A DNA stretch of 64,000 nt from Staphylococcus durrellii (GCF_015594545.1 NZ_JADIIO010000001.1:2356001-2420000), one strand, 5' to 3'. Positions 17,654 through 26,354 are shown, numbered from the stretch's first letter. Program-made: numbers and translations. Notes: a model not told the origin generated them from the sequence alone.

Positions 17654-18158
17654 TCTTTTCTAATTAATAAAACAGTATTAGTTATGTATCGTTCTTAGCT
17701 AATATGATTGATTTCACTCTACAAAGTTACTTCAATTTCCTCATTCTAATTACTATTTATTGATAATTTTTTAAATCAAAAAACTTCACCATTGTTATTA
17801 GAGAAGTTAATGTTAAACACATTATCAAACTTTAAATAGAACTATTCGTATGGAAATAGTTGGAATTATAGATATACTGCTTTAGTTAAATCACTAAAAA
17901 AGCTAGATTTATATCTAACTAAACTTTTTATGGAGTAACAATTTTGTTTAATAGCAAAACTTATAACATAACCTAAAACAACAATATGTTTACCATATTA
18001 CTACTTTAAATCTTTCACAACAATAATATTCTGAATTTTCCTTTTATATTTTAATTAAATACTTCATTCTTCTTAATATTGTATAGAAAGATGTAGCTTT
18101 CCTATTGGAAATCATAGTACCCCTCTTTTATCTATAATGTTGTAAAAATAACCAATAC
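17654..18158. other. 505-base intergenic stretch without a recognised gene
   Basis: AT-rich. It holds the permease 5' region and a short inverted repeat (AACTTC/GAAGTT, about 17783-17809). No reading frame with a plausible start and ribosome site was found. Confidence 0.5.
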
Positions 18159-18528
18159 AATTTAATTAAAGAAAAACTATTAGAAACAAGAATGGTAGTG
18201 ATTTCCGGGGAAATAAATGATGAAGTTTCCAGAGACGTCTGCAACAAATTATTATTGTTAAAATCTATGAGTGATGACCCTATTTATTTATTTCAACACA
18301 AGGTAGCCACGTAGACGCTGGTTTTTATATACGTGATATGATTAATTTTATTAAACCTAAAGCTAATATCATAGGTTAAGGTTGGGTAGTCAGTGCCGGT
18401 ACTTCCATCTATATATCAGGAGAAAAGTAGAAGAAGATACAAACAGAAACTACTGGTTAACAGTCGAAGAAGCGCAACAATATAGCATCGTAAATAAAAT
18501 TATTAGCAACCGAGATGAAATTAAATAA
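18159..18528 (+). pseudogene. decayed ClpP-like protease gene
   Basis: Plus-strand fragments match a ClpP-family serine protease. ETRMVVISGEINDEVSRDVCNKLLLLKSMSDDPIYLF is split at a one-base shift into GSHVDAGFYIRDMINFIKPKANIIG, then a stop, then GWVVSAGTSIYISGEK holding the catalytic-serine segment (SAG). The region carrying the catalytic His is deleted, and the C-terminus resumes as YWLTVEEAQQYSIVNKIISNRDEIK ending at 18528. It resembles a ClpP paralogue distinct from housekeeping ClpP and is certainly inactive. Confidence 0.75.
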
Positions 18529-18538
18529 ACTAAATAAT

Positions 18539-18572
18539 AAAAAGGTAACCTTATACAAAGTTACCTTTTTGA
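18539..18572 (-). terminator. terminator shared by the clpP relic and the FIVAR-like gene
   Basis: AAAAAGGTAAC pairs with GTTACCTTTTT around a 10-base loop. T-runs occur on both strands, so it can work in both directions. Confidence 0.85.
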
Positions 18573-18609
18573 TATTACCAAAATTCATTAAAAATATGAG
18601 TAATGTGAC

Positions 18610-19188
18610 TTACAAATTTTTATAATCATCAACACTTTGGATACGTTGCTTTAATTCTGTAATAGCATTATCAAGTTCATATGTTGCATAGCTACCAGCT
18701 AATAAGCTTTGTGCACGTGCTACAGAAGTTTTTAATTGAGCCTCGTCTTGGTTCACAGATAAATGACTTTCAGTTAAATAACTTTGAGCTTGTGATATAA
18801 GCCCATTTAATTGATGCTTTTTCTTACTTAACTCTACCTGACCAGCTTCAGACTGCAAATGAACTTCAAATACTTCGTTATATATTGACGATACTTTATT
18901 GATAGCTGTTAAAACGACTACTTCGTTTTTAGCGTTTTTCTTTTTATCAGCATAGCTTAATATATTTTTTAATTTGTTCTGATAATAACTAGATCCAGTT
19001 TCTTTAGCCCACTTTACATAATAGTGTCGTGAATCAAGTAAATCTTGTAAATTTTCTTGTGGTGAAACAGAGTAATTACGGTATTGGTATTTTGCTGCAC
19101 TTGCTTTACTTTCTTGTACAGTTGAAACGCCAGTCGTAGCTAATAATGCGCCTGCAATACCAATAATTAATTTATTCTTGATGTTCAT
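18610..19188 (-). CDS. secreted helical protein with FIVAR-like module
   Basis: A 192-residue protein with a clear signal peptide (MNIKNKLIIGIAGALLATTGVST..., cleavage near SKASA). The mature part is all helical and charged. Its C-terminal 60 residues (LNGLISQAQSYLTE... LLAGSYATYELDNAITELKQRI) resemble a FIVAR module, the helical repeat of staphylococcal surface proteins such as Ebh. There is no LPXTG anchor, so it is probably released or loosely attached. Ribosome site AGGAGG. Function unknown; a surface or host-protein-binding role is only a guess. Confidence 0.7.
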   Translation of the reverse strand: MNIKNKLIIGIAGALLATTGVSTVQESKASAAKYQYRNYSVSPQENLQDLLDSRHYYVKWAKETGSSYYQNKLKNILSYADKKKNAKNEVVVLTAINKVSSIYNEVFEVHLQSEAGQVELSKKKHQLNGLISQAQSYLTESHLSVNQDEAQLKTSVARAQSLLAGSYATYELDNAITELKQRIQSVDDYKNL

Positions 19189-19772
19189 TGAGTGCCTCCT
19201 ATTGTTAGTATTTCAGAATTAATAGTATATTAATTTATAACTATAAAATAGGGTTAATCTTGTTTTAGTAAAAAGCACAAAAAAATAAGTAAAACTCTGA
19301 AAATACCTACTCATAGAGGTATAAAATTCATTACATTTAGTTGTCTGAATTTTAAATTATCAAGTAGACGAGCAACTCCCCAAAAACGTAATTTAACAAC
19401 CCTTCCATATTTTTTTCTTCAAAAAATTAAATCTTTTTATTCATTTTAAAAGCTCCTTACCAATAAAATAAAAAAAGTTAATAAGCTTTATTAATACCAA
19501 AAATACACTATCGGAAAGAATCCAATTTAAATCCATAAACTAAAAAATTCATAATACTATCATCTGAGACAGCATATAAAATATGTTAATCCTAGTATGT
19601 TTAATTGTTGGATGGTTCATTAAGTGAAATTATTTTTTATTTAAAGGTTGTATGAACAGTATTAGCTTAATGTAATTCCAAAAATATTATTTTTAAAAAA
19701 AGATTAATATGTTATTGTTACTATAATTAAAAACTTCGAGCACCTAACTTGTATTACTAAAGGGGCTAATAT
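19189..19772. other. 584-base intergenic stretch
   Basis: It contains promoter-distal AT-rich sequence between divergent genes. On the minus strand near 19450 a good ribosome site (AAGGAG) precedes ATG AAT AAA AAG ATT TAA, a five-codon frame that ends at once; beyond it a short frame beginning MEGLLNYVFGELL is present. It may be a relic of a small peptide gene, but there is too little to call. Confidence 0.4.
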
Positions 19773-19985
19773 TTGGAAGATAATAATTTCCGAGGAAATA
19801 ATAAAAACAAAGCACCACTTGTATCGTCATTACCTATATTTTTATTTTTTATAGTAATGTCAGTACATACAATAGTGGTGAAAAATAATTTAATAGCTAT
19901 CAGTTTATCTATATTTTCATTAATTATTTTTACTTCGATGACCATTTTATTGCTTTATACATATATAATGGATAAAAACAATTGA
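19773..19985 (+). CDS. small two-helix membrane protein, 70 aa
   Basis: A TTG start follows AAAGGGG at good spacing. The 70-residue product has a polar N-terminus (EDNNFRGNNKNK) and two hydrophobic helices (about residues 17-36 and 42-64). I do not recognise the family. It lies 29 bases before the next small gene and is probably co-transcribed with it. Confidence 0.6.
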   Translation: MEDNNFRGNNKNKAPLVSSLPIFLFFIVMSVHTIVVKNNLIAISLSIFSLIIFTSMTILLLYTYIMDKNN

Positions 19986-20014
19986 GAGCGCATAAATAAT
20001 TAAGGAGGTACGGT

Positions 20015-20179
20015 ATGAAATTTGTTTGTTTTAACACTATGACAGAAAAAGGTCTTACTAAAAAAGTGAATGAATTTTTAGAAGAAAATCCTTATATCGA
20101 AATTATTAAATTTGATTACGAAGTTTCAACAAGTGGTTACGGTGTAGGCATACTGTATAATGAAAATAAAAGCATTTAA
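20015..20179 (+). CDS. 54-aa Cse60-like small protein
   Basis: A perfect ribosome site AAGGAGGT lies 5 bases before the ATG. The product MKFVCFNTMTEKGLTKKVNEFLEEN... ending YGVGILYNENKSI has the size and beta-alpha-beta pattern of the Cse60/YkuS-like family (strand, helix with NEFL, then two strands). Function unknown. A terminator follows. Confidence 0.7.
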   Translation: MKFVCFNTMTEKGLTKKVNEFLEENPYIEIIKFDYEVSTSGYGVGILYNENKSI

Positions 20180-20209
20180 TCTCTAAAATTTCATTTACAT
20201 AAATAGTTT

Positions 20210-20242
20210 AAGCTTGGCATTAATTTGCCAAGCTTTTTTCAC
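20210..20242 (+). terminator. terminator after the 54-aa gene
   Basis: AAGCTTGGCA/TGCCAAGCTT forms a 10-bp stem with a short loop, followed by TTTTT. Confidence 0.9.
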
Positions 20243-20383
20243 ATCCAGAATTTACTTAATATTTACCTTCTCAAGTAAGTATTTTACTAGTTGCTAGCAA
20301 TTATCAAAACTTTAAATGAAGCATGATAGCATTAAAATGGAACGGTTTAATTAATGACAACCACTTCATGAGGAGGTACAACT

Positions 20384-20605
20384 TTGAAATTAAGAGAATT
20401 TTTTAGCAGAAATGACGTTAATAAAGCGAAAGTTTTCACAAAGCGTAAATACAATGAGTTTTTAAATTTAGAAATAAACACTTATAACATTACAGTATTA
20501 GTAATTTCAATTATCCTTGTTAGCGCCATAACTACACCATTTTTAGGCATACCTCTAGGTATCTTAGCTGGTATGTACATTATAGAAAGTAAAAGGAAGA
20601 AATAA
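20384..20605 (+). CDS. small membrane protein, 73 aa
   Basis: A TTG start with AGGAGGT 6 bases upstream. A basic N-terminal third (KLREFFSRNDVNKAKVFTKRKYNEF) is followed by one long or two short hydrophobic helices (residues 35-68) and a KRKK tail. No family recognised. Probably real given the ribosome site. Confidence 0.6.
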   Translation: MKLREFFSRNDVNKAKVFTKRKYNEFLNLEINTYNITVLVISIILVSAITTPFLGIPLGILAGMYIIESKRKK

Positions 20606-20678
20606 GCAACTACTAATTTTTTTAGGTATATTGCTATTTAAATTAAAAATATACACTGTCACTCCGTAAATATAATAC

Positions 20679-21398
20679 TTAAGGAATTTTTATTAGCTCT
20701 AAACAATGATTTTTGTCATAACAATTTGGACATTTTAATTTCCTTGTTTTTATTGTATGTGCAGCAAATAACCATTTTATTAATTTTGGTTTAAATGTAT
20801 TGTGGCAATTAGGACACATATAAACAACCGCTTTAAAATACTTATTAGTTATTGCCATCGCACAAGTAACACCAATGATAAGTGTTACAAAAAATGGTAA
20901 GTAGCTTTTTATCGCAAAACTAATTGAGAAACCTACTAGCTGAATAAAAGTAGCAAAACCACCTATAATAAATAACTTTTTATATAAATCGCTTCTTTCA
21001 TCGTTTCTTTCCATAGCATTTTCTATGTCTATTAATTTTTTTATTTGAGAATTTGAGTTGTCAGTGATTGTATTCTTAATATTTTGTATATGTTTTAATT
21101 GTGATTGATGTTGTTAAATTTTGTTAGTTGTTTCATTTATTTTCTGATCCAATAGTAAATTAATTGCTTTCATATCTTTATCACTATCTAGTAAAACTTT
21201 AATATCTTTTAATGATATATCCAGTTCTTTTAAAATTAAAATCAGCTGTAATTTTTTTACTTCACTTTCTGTATAAACCCTATAACTATTTTCTTTAATA
21301 TATGCCGGTTTTAATAAGCCTTTTTTATCATAATATTGGATCGTTCTATTAGATATACCAAACATATCACTTAATTCTCCAGTTAAATATTCAGACAT
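20679..21398 (-). pseudogene. MerR-type regulator with membrane/zinc-ribbon tail, split by one stop codon
   Basis: Two stretches lie in the same frame with only one TAA (21114-21116, codon 95) between them. The first is a MerR HTH and helical linker (EYLTGELSDMFGISNRTIQYYDKKGLL...). The second continues the coiled coil (HIQNIKNTITDNSNSQIKKLIDIENAMERND), then two membrane helices and a zinc ribbon (CPNCHNTF...CPNCYDKNHC). The ATG at 21398 has GGAGGTG upstream. Full-length homologues in staphylococci carry this whole architecture, as I recall. Either a recent nonsense mutation (CAA to TAA would suffice) or two separate products, with re-initiation at the ATG at 21014. Confidence 0.75.
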
Positions 21399-21488
21399 AA
21401 CTTTCACCTCCACTTTTATTTGTATGCTATTACGTTGGGTATGGGTCAATATAAACAATCAATTTTTACTTAGTATTATTTTATCCTT

Positions 21489-21770
21489 CTATATAAAGTT
21501 ACGTAATACTATTAAACTCAATAAAAAGGCCCGTAAGGCTACGGGAGTTATAAATGAGTTATTATCTATTATAATGTTCTTACTTATCGTTATTATTTTT
21601 CTTTTTGGGAGGAACCTTACTCTAATTAGATTTACAATTATCACTGCAGTAAAAAAGCAAATTTCCCATTGGGTTTCAGTGAAATTTTTCATAATCACCA
21701 AATATATGTAAATTAAAAATAAAATACCTATTAAGATATTAAAATACATTCTTAACTTTGATCTATCCAT
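21489..21770 (-). CDS. small membrane protein, 93 aa (C-terminus probably altered)
   Basis: The ATG at 21770 has a GTGAG-type site upstream. Two hydrophobic helices (YFNILIGILFLIYIYLVI and ICFFTAVIIVNLI) precede a basic RVRFLPKRK. The frame then runs on through the gene's own terminator hairpin at 21527-21548. That is unusual and suggests a frameshift near residue 62 removed the normal stop. Probably a two-helix protein of unknown function. Confidence 0.55.
   Translation of the reverse strand: MDRSKLRMYFNILIGILFLIYIYLVIMKNFTETQWEICFFTAVIIVNLIRVRFLPKRKIITISKNIIIDNNSFITPVALRAFLLSLIVLRNFI
21527..21548 (-). terminator. terminator overlapping the 93-aa gene
   Basis: CCCGTAGCC/GGCTACGGG-type hairpin (CCCGTA, short loop, TACGGG), followed on the minus strand by CCTTTTTA. 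Confidence 0.75.
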
Positions 21771-21805
21771 AGTTATCACTCACTTTTAACTTATTAGATA
21801 TTTAG

Positions 21806-21973
21806 CTAGTTTCTATTTTTATTTTTTTGTTGCCATACAACAAAAATATTACCTAACAATCCGATAACACCACATAACAATGCTAATAGGAATGTAGTTT
21901 GACCTACATAATAGGCAATTAAGAATATCAAAACGCCTACAACAATGCTGATAATCCACTGACTTGTTGTCAT
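21806..21973 (-). CDS. 55-aa membrane protein
   Basis: An ATG at 21973 opens a 55-residue product, with AAAGGATG about 10 bases upstream. Two hydrophobic helices (QWIISIVVGVLIFLIAYYVG and TFLLALLCGVIGLLGNIFVVW) end in a basic QQKNKNRN tail. It lies upstream of the 93-aa membrane gene and is probably transcribed with it. Function unknown. Confidence 0.6.
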   Translation of the reverse strand: MTTSQWIISIVVGVLIFLIAYYVGQTTFLLALLCGVIGLLGNIFVVWQQKNKNRN

Positions 21974-22200
21974 GTTTTAACTTCATCCTTTTTAATTTAT
22001 AGTTAAGTATTTATTATCCACACTATCATATGTAAAGCTAAACAAATAAATATTAATGATGATTTATAATTTAAAAAATAAACTAAAATAACATTTGCAA
22101 ACTTGAAAATAATTCATAATATATTATTATTAAAATAACGTATATAACATTTAATTACATTAATAGTTTAATGAAAATCATTCAACTAAGGAGAGATTTT

Positions 22201-22356
22201 ATGTTTCTTGAAAAACTCGTCTGTAGCAACTGTAAAAAAGAAATTGGCAAAAATGAAAATATAACGATTAAAACTAATTCCAAAAATTTAAAAGGCTATG
22301 CCTTATTAAGTAGTTGGGCTAAACTTCAAAAAGTTTATTGTGAGAAATGTTCTTAA
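22201..22356 (+). CDS. 51-aa zinc-ribbon-like small protein
   Basis: AAGGAGAG precedes the ATG at 22201. The product has two CxxC pairs (KLVCSNCKKE near residue 7 and VYCEKCS at the end) that would bind one zinc. The middle (TIKTNSKNLKGYALLSSWAKLQK) is charged. Such small zinc-ribbon proteins are common in staphylococci; function unknown. It is followed by a clear terminator. Confidence 0.65.
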   Translation: MFLEKLVCSNCKKEIGKNENITIKTNSKNLKGYALLSSWAKLQKVYCEKCS

Positions 22357-22426
22357 AAACCAGTCTTTTATAAAAATTTTTAAGTAATTAATACATTAAG
22401 ACTGTAAAGATATTAAAATATAATAC

Positions 22427-22460
22427 AAAACCACCCAATAACATATGTGGGTGGTTTTAA
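22427..22460 (+). terminator. terminator after the zinc-ribbon gene
   Basis: AAAACCACCCA/TGGGTGGTTTT forms an 11-bp stem with a 10-base loop, then AATAT. Confidence 0.85.
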
Positions 22461-22522
22461 TATCACAAGAATAGAAAATAAGAAGCTAGCTTTAATATAC
22501 TAACTAACATCATCTTTATAAT

Positions 22523-22718
22523 TCACTCTATTTCTTTTATGCTTTTGATTTTATATTCATCTATATCAAATGCCACAGCATTGGTTTTCACTCGATACGA
22601 ACATTTATTATTATTTTCTTCTGTATCATCATCCAAACAAGCCGTCCAATAAATTTCCAACCATCACGATCAATAATTTCTACATTTTTACCAACGTATC
22701 ATTTAGTTTACTAATCAC
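22523..22718 (-). pseudogene. decayed small gene (LSM-like acidic protein)
   Basis: Minus-strand pieces join into one protein after two frame changes: VISKLNDTLVK, then NVEIIDRDGWKFIG, then ACLDDDTEENNNKCSYRVKTNAVAFDIDEYKIKSIKEIE ending at 22523. The pattern (EIIDxDGxKFIG, then an acidic loop, then FDxDEIKSI) matches a family of small conserved staphylococcal proteins with an LSM-like barrel. Both shifts break the reading frame. The remaining 22719-23013 shows nothing I can support. Confidence 0.6.
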
Positions 22719-23013
22719 TCCTTAACCTTCTATCAAAAGCTCTAACACCAGCAACAATCATCGTATTTCTTGGTTAGTTTTGATTTTTTCTTGGATGCTA
22801 ATTATTAATCTATATAGTTGCTTTTTATTATAGCAACAAACAATGTTATGAAGCATTTATATTTTTACCCATATCTATGAATTATTTACGATATTTTTCT
22901 AATAAGCTCTTTCTTTTAAAAAATTACTTATTAATTTACTATACGCCTTTACATTTTATAATTTCCTTACTAATTGTATTAAACTTGAATTTTCTGTCCC
23001 CCGTTAAATTTCC

Positions 23014-23092
23014 ACACAGAAATAACCCCGTAAGCCTAAACCTACGGGGTTCGTACAGTTACAATATCTATTATTGTTCTTCTTTAACATAT
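23014..23092. repeat. direct repeat copy A: distal attachment site (duplicate of rpsR 3' end plus terminator)
   Basis: It matches 26561-26639 at 73 of 79 positions. It contains the last rpsR codons in the same orientation (minus strand AAAGAAGAACAATAATAG) and a terminator hairpin (ACCCCGTA...TACGGGGT). There is no rpsR body behind it: at 23093 the identity stops abruptly. This is what integration at the rpsR 3' end leaves at the far end of an island. Confidence 0.85.
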
Positions 23093-23253
23093 TCTTATTC
23101 CACGAACAATTATTAGCACTCAAAATATTGTTAAATCAACGCTTAATACCCTTTATTTCTATTTTGAAAGTCTATAAATATACACATTATTTCACAACTT
23201 TGCGAAATTTTTACCAACTCAAATTTTGTCTTAAACATTATATCTTTATGAGA

Positions 23254-23484
23254 TTAAAAACTTTTATTTACTGTCTCATTTTTAAACTTAGTTATAATAT
23301 TTATCTTAACTACATAGTCTAAATTAATCACGGCCTTTTTTGGTACTGTGACATACAATGTATTGTCGTTTGATTTTTCTTTATCTATTTCATCTACTTG
23401 TTCTTCTTCGTTAGTTGCAAATAATAGTATTAATCCAGATGCTTTTTCATCACTTAAAAGTTCGTTTACGATACCAACATTCAT
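23254..23484 (-). CDS. 76-aa hypothetical protein in the island
   Basis: The ATG at 23484 is chosen because AGGAGG is 8 bases upstream. The product begins MNVGIVNELLSDEKASGLILLFATNEEEQVDEIDKE and is acidic, with mixed strands and helices. No membrane segment or family recognised. It may be a small cytoplasmic regulator or adaptor; no evidence for either. Confidence 0.5.
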   Translation of the reverse strand: MNVGIVNELLSDEKASGLILLFATNEEEQVDEIDKEKSNDNTLYVTVPKKAVINLDYVVKINIITKFKNETVNKSF

Positions 23485-23922
23485 CAATATCAACCTCCTA
23501 TTTATTGATACACTCATGGAACCAATTATAACCATAGACAAATACTATCGATTATATAATAAACAATAGTTAAAGGGTATAAAAAGAGCTATCACCCATT
23601 TAGAGCAATAGCTACTTTAACTTTTTTTATAATCTTTACTTATTACATGTGTCCCCATATTTGGGTGAGTGGAATTTAAATAATTAAACCTCAAAATGGA
23701 GCCGTGTAATTTCACAAAATCCAAAATTGGATTCTACTACCGTATTTTACAACCTCATGTACCAAGTTGGTTCGCTCATATCAGATTACTCTGCTTTCTC
23801 TTCTCTTTTCTTAGGACTTAATTCGTCATATGTTCTACGTATGCTTTTGATAAAAGCATTTTATTAATTAAGGTATTTAAAAAAATACTATCCTAATTTA
23901 AGACAGCAGTTATTATCAAATA
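23485..23922. other. 438-base stretch with a possible gene relic
   Basis: A short hairpin (AGCTAT/ATAGCT, 23587-23614) is present. On the minus strand near 23785-23850 a frame reads FIKSIRRTYDELSPKKREEKAE before a stop, which looks like the end of a basic, possibly DNA-binding island protein, but the upstream part is lost. Otherwise no gene was seen. Confidence 0.35.
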
Positions 23923-24696
23923 TTATCTATAAACTAGCCCACCATCAGTTAAGATAGATTGACCCGTAATATACCCGGAATCTTCAGAGGCTAAAAATGA
24001 CACTAAATTAGCAACATCTTTTGGTTCTTGATAACGTCCTAATTTTATAGCTGATGAAAATTCTTTGAATGCATCGCCTGGCTCCATATCGTCATTATAT
24101 TTAACCATTTCTTCATCTATTCGATCCCACATTTTAGTTTTTGCTACACCAGGGCAATATGCATTAACTGTGATGCCATCTTGTGCCAATTCTTTAGCAG
24201 CAGTTTGTGTAAAAGAACGTACTGCATGTTTAGTAGCTGAATACGTACCTAGCATTTCATAAGATTCATGACCCGCTATACTACAAGCGTTTATTACTTT
24301 GCCCTTACTATTTTGTTTTTTAAATTGTTCTGCAGCTGCCTGCGTACCAAATACAGTACCATAAACATTTACATTGAATAATTTGTTAAGTTGATTTTCA
24401 TCAATTTCTAAAAATGACGAAACCGCGTCTACTCCAGCATTATTAACAAATACATCTATTTGTCCAAACTCTGTAACAGCAAACTGCACTAATTCTTGTT
24501 GTTCTTTTTTTATTGAAACATCGCTTTTAAAGGCTACAGCATTAAAACCTTTATCTTTAAATTCTTTCTCTGTTTCTAAAAGTAAATCTTCATTAATATC
24601 TTGAAGAACAATATTAAATCCATCGTTGGCTAGCCTTAGAGCAATTCCCTTACCTAATCCACCTGCTGAACCTGTTACGATTGCTACTTTACTCAT
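23923..24696 (-). CDS. acetoin/diacetyl reductase-like SDR
   Basis: A 257-residue short-chain dehydrogenase. It has the NAD(P) motif [10 protein letters not shown] (about residues 8-17), the NNAGVD loop, the catalytic Ser (CSIAGHE) and YSATK, and the C-terminal [29 protein letters not shown] resembles (S)-acetoin forming diacetyl reductases / meso-2,3-butanediol dehydrogenases. The ATG at 24696 is preferred (AAAGGGG 9-10 bases upstream). It lies inside the rpsR island; as cargo or as a core gene trapped there is unclear. Confidence 0.8.
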   Translation of the reverse strand: MSKVAIVTGSAGGLGKGIALRLANDGFNIVLQDINEDLLLETEKEFKDKGFNAVAFKSDVSIKKEQQELVQFAVTEFGQIDVFVNNAGVDAVSSFLEIDENQLNKLFNVNVYGTVFGTQAAAEQFKKQNSKGKVINACSIAGHESYEMLGTYSATKHAVRSFTQTAAKELAQDGITVNAYCPGVAKTKMWDRIDEEMVKYNDDMEPGDAFKEFSSAIKLGRYQEPKDVANLVSFLASEDSGYITGQSILTDGGLVYR

Positions 24697-24933
24697 TAAA
24701 AACAACCCCTTTAATTTTGTCTTATATTTATTTTATTATTTATAAATTTCCATAACAAGATATTAGCTTTTTTATAGTCGTTTATTATTTCCAAAAAGTT
24801 TCATTGTATATTATTAGTAATTTTAATCTTGTTTATTACTTTTTAACACAATCTACAATGGCTTAACTATGATATATAATGCGTTTTAATTTTTAACATA
24901 ACTTTAACTAACTATGACTAATTTGACACGTAA

Positions 24934-24966
24934 AACAACCCACCTATTCATTTAGGTGGGCTTTTG
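24934..24966 (-). terminator. terminator of the SGNH hydrolase gene
   Basis: CCCACCT/AGGTGGG stem with an 8-base loop, flanked by T-rich sequence on the minus-strand side (TTGTTTTA). The rest of 24697-25000 has no gene. Confidence 0.75.
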
Positions 24967-25000
24967 CATACTCATATAAATTAAAATAAAAATCATTCAA

Positions 25001-25746
25001 TTAACTAAAAATACACTTTATTTTTTCTTTAAAAAGTGGAAAATATACATACCGATAACCTTTTAAAGTAGGATGCGCATCATCAGCAAATAACGTGTTA
25101 TCATATTTTTTAAGCTCATTAGCTTCCGGATTATTCCAAACATCTAATATCTCAATATCCCACTTATCTTTTAATTTATACAATACATTTATTAAATGTT
25201 CGTAATATGGATCTGATTTTCTTATACAAGTATAAAATAAAACAGGAGTGTTCCATGTATTTTTTGCATAGCTAATAATGTATTCCATTGCACCTATTGT
25301 CGTTTCTATATTAAAATTTTCCAAATCATAATCTAAACTTATCTCACCTAATGCTTTTTTAAATCTACTATCATTGGTTGATAACTGACAAATCAATAAA
25401 TCATAATAATTCTTTTTCAAATCCTTTTTCTTTATTCTTTGAACATATGAATTTTTTCTACCCCTGCTAAAGTAGTACCTGATATCGCTTCCTTTGTAGT
25501 GTTGACCTTAGACTCTTCTTTTAAAAACTCAACAAATGATACTCCATGAGATGCTGCTCCATAAGTTATAGAAGAACCTAAAAAAAGAATCTTTTTACTA
25601 TTTAACTTATCATCTTTCTCTAAATATAAAGCATTAGGACGAAATTTACTTGCATTCCCTTTTTTTATATCATTTAATACACTAAAGACTGTTGAAAAAA
25701 TTTTTTTCGCCATATATAAACCAATTAAAACAGTTAATTTTTTCAA
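25001..25746 (-). pseudogene. SGNH/GDSL hydrolase interrupted by a one-base frameshift
   Basis: The first part carries LFLGSSITYGAASHG with the nucleophile serine. The second carries LLICQLSTND (block III) and DDAHPTLKGYRY (the Asp-x-x-His dyad). They are in different frames and join cleanly if one base is changed at the A-run near 25451, giving ...VEKNSYVQRIKKKDLKKNYYDLL.... An N-terminal hydrophobic segment (KLTVLIGLYMA) suggests a membrane anchor or secretion. The TTG at 25746 has AAAGGAG upstream. All catalytic blocks survive, so the break is recent, phase-variable or a sequencing error. Confidence 0.75.
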
Positions 25747-25940
25747 AGCTATCACTCCTTTTAAATAAGTAAAGTTAATTAAACAAAGTATATCTAAAAA
25801 AAATAATAGAAATCATTCAAAATGTTAATCTAAAATTTCATTTTATTTCAGTTATTTCACTTAATTTTATCTTAATTAAACCAGTTTCTTCATTTACTCG
25901 ATAAGTTGAAACCTACTGCAGTTCCTTTATATATAGCAAC

Positions 25941-25974
25941 AAAAAATCACCCAGTGACTAGTGTAGGTGACTGG
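25941..25974 (-). terminator. terminator of the toxin-like peptide gene
   Basis: TCACC/GGTGA-type stem (25947-25970), followed on the minus strand by ATTTTTTG. It lies 16 bases past the peptide stop codon. Confidence 0.65.
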
Positions 25975-25989
25975 AAGTTATATAATTTT

Positions 25990-26070
25990 TTATTTCTTAT
26001 TACTTAAATATATCGGAATAAATAATAGTAACATAACACTTAAAATGCATGGAAGAATCTCAAAAAACAT
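25990..26070 (-). CDS. 26-aa hydrophobic peptide, type I toxin-like
   Basis: An ATG at 26070 follows AAGGTGG at 8-base spacing. The product MFFEILPCILSVMLLLFIPI then YLSNKK is a single membrane helix with a short basic tail. The LSNKK ending is shared, as I recall, with staphylococcal holin-like/SprG-type toxins. It has its own terminator and lies in the island. An antisense antitoxin RNA was not identified. It could also be a chance frame, but start, helix and terminator agree. Confidence 0.5.
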   Translation of the reverse strand: MFFEILPCILSVMLLLFIPIYLSNKK

Positions 26071-26354
26071 CTTATAAACCACCTTTTTTATTAAGATAGC
26101 ACAAAATAGGGCAAGTACATAAGTGCTTATCCCTAATGATTGTATATTCGATTATACTTCGTCCTCTATTGCTACGTAAAAACAACCACCTAAAAGTGAT
26201 CGCAAAAAGTTTGTTTTGATTTCATAGTCAATAAACATCTATTTATGTATTTTAATAGCCCTATTGTTTTTTTATGAACAAACAAATACGGTTTACTGAC
26301 GAATAGCTTACTCCGAATATTTCAACACTTGTCCTAGTTAGGTATTAACTTAAA

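Noticed and set aside
19360..19460. Phenol-soluble modulin-like peptide on the minus strand
   Set aside because: MEGLLNY... resembles the first residues of PSM-beta only; the rest does not fit and there is no dedicated ribosome site.
21424..21711. Plus-strand frame opposite the 93-aa membrane gene
   Set aside because: It lacks a ribosome site and is better explained as the shadow of the minus-strand membrane protein.
22877..23322. Two overlapping plus-strand frames across the distal repeat
   Set aside because: Composition is that of random AT-rich DNA; no ribosome site; one frame crosses the rpsR-tail duplicate and its terminator.
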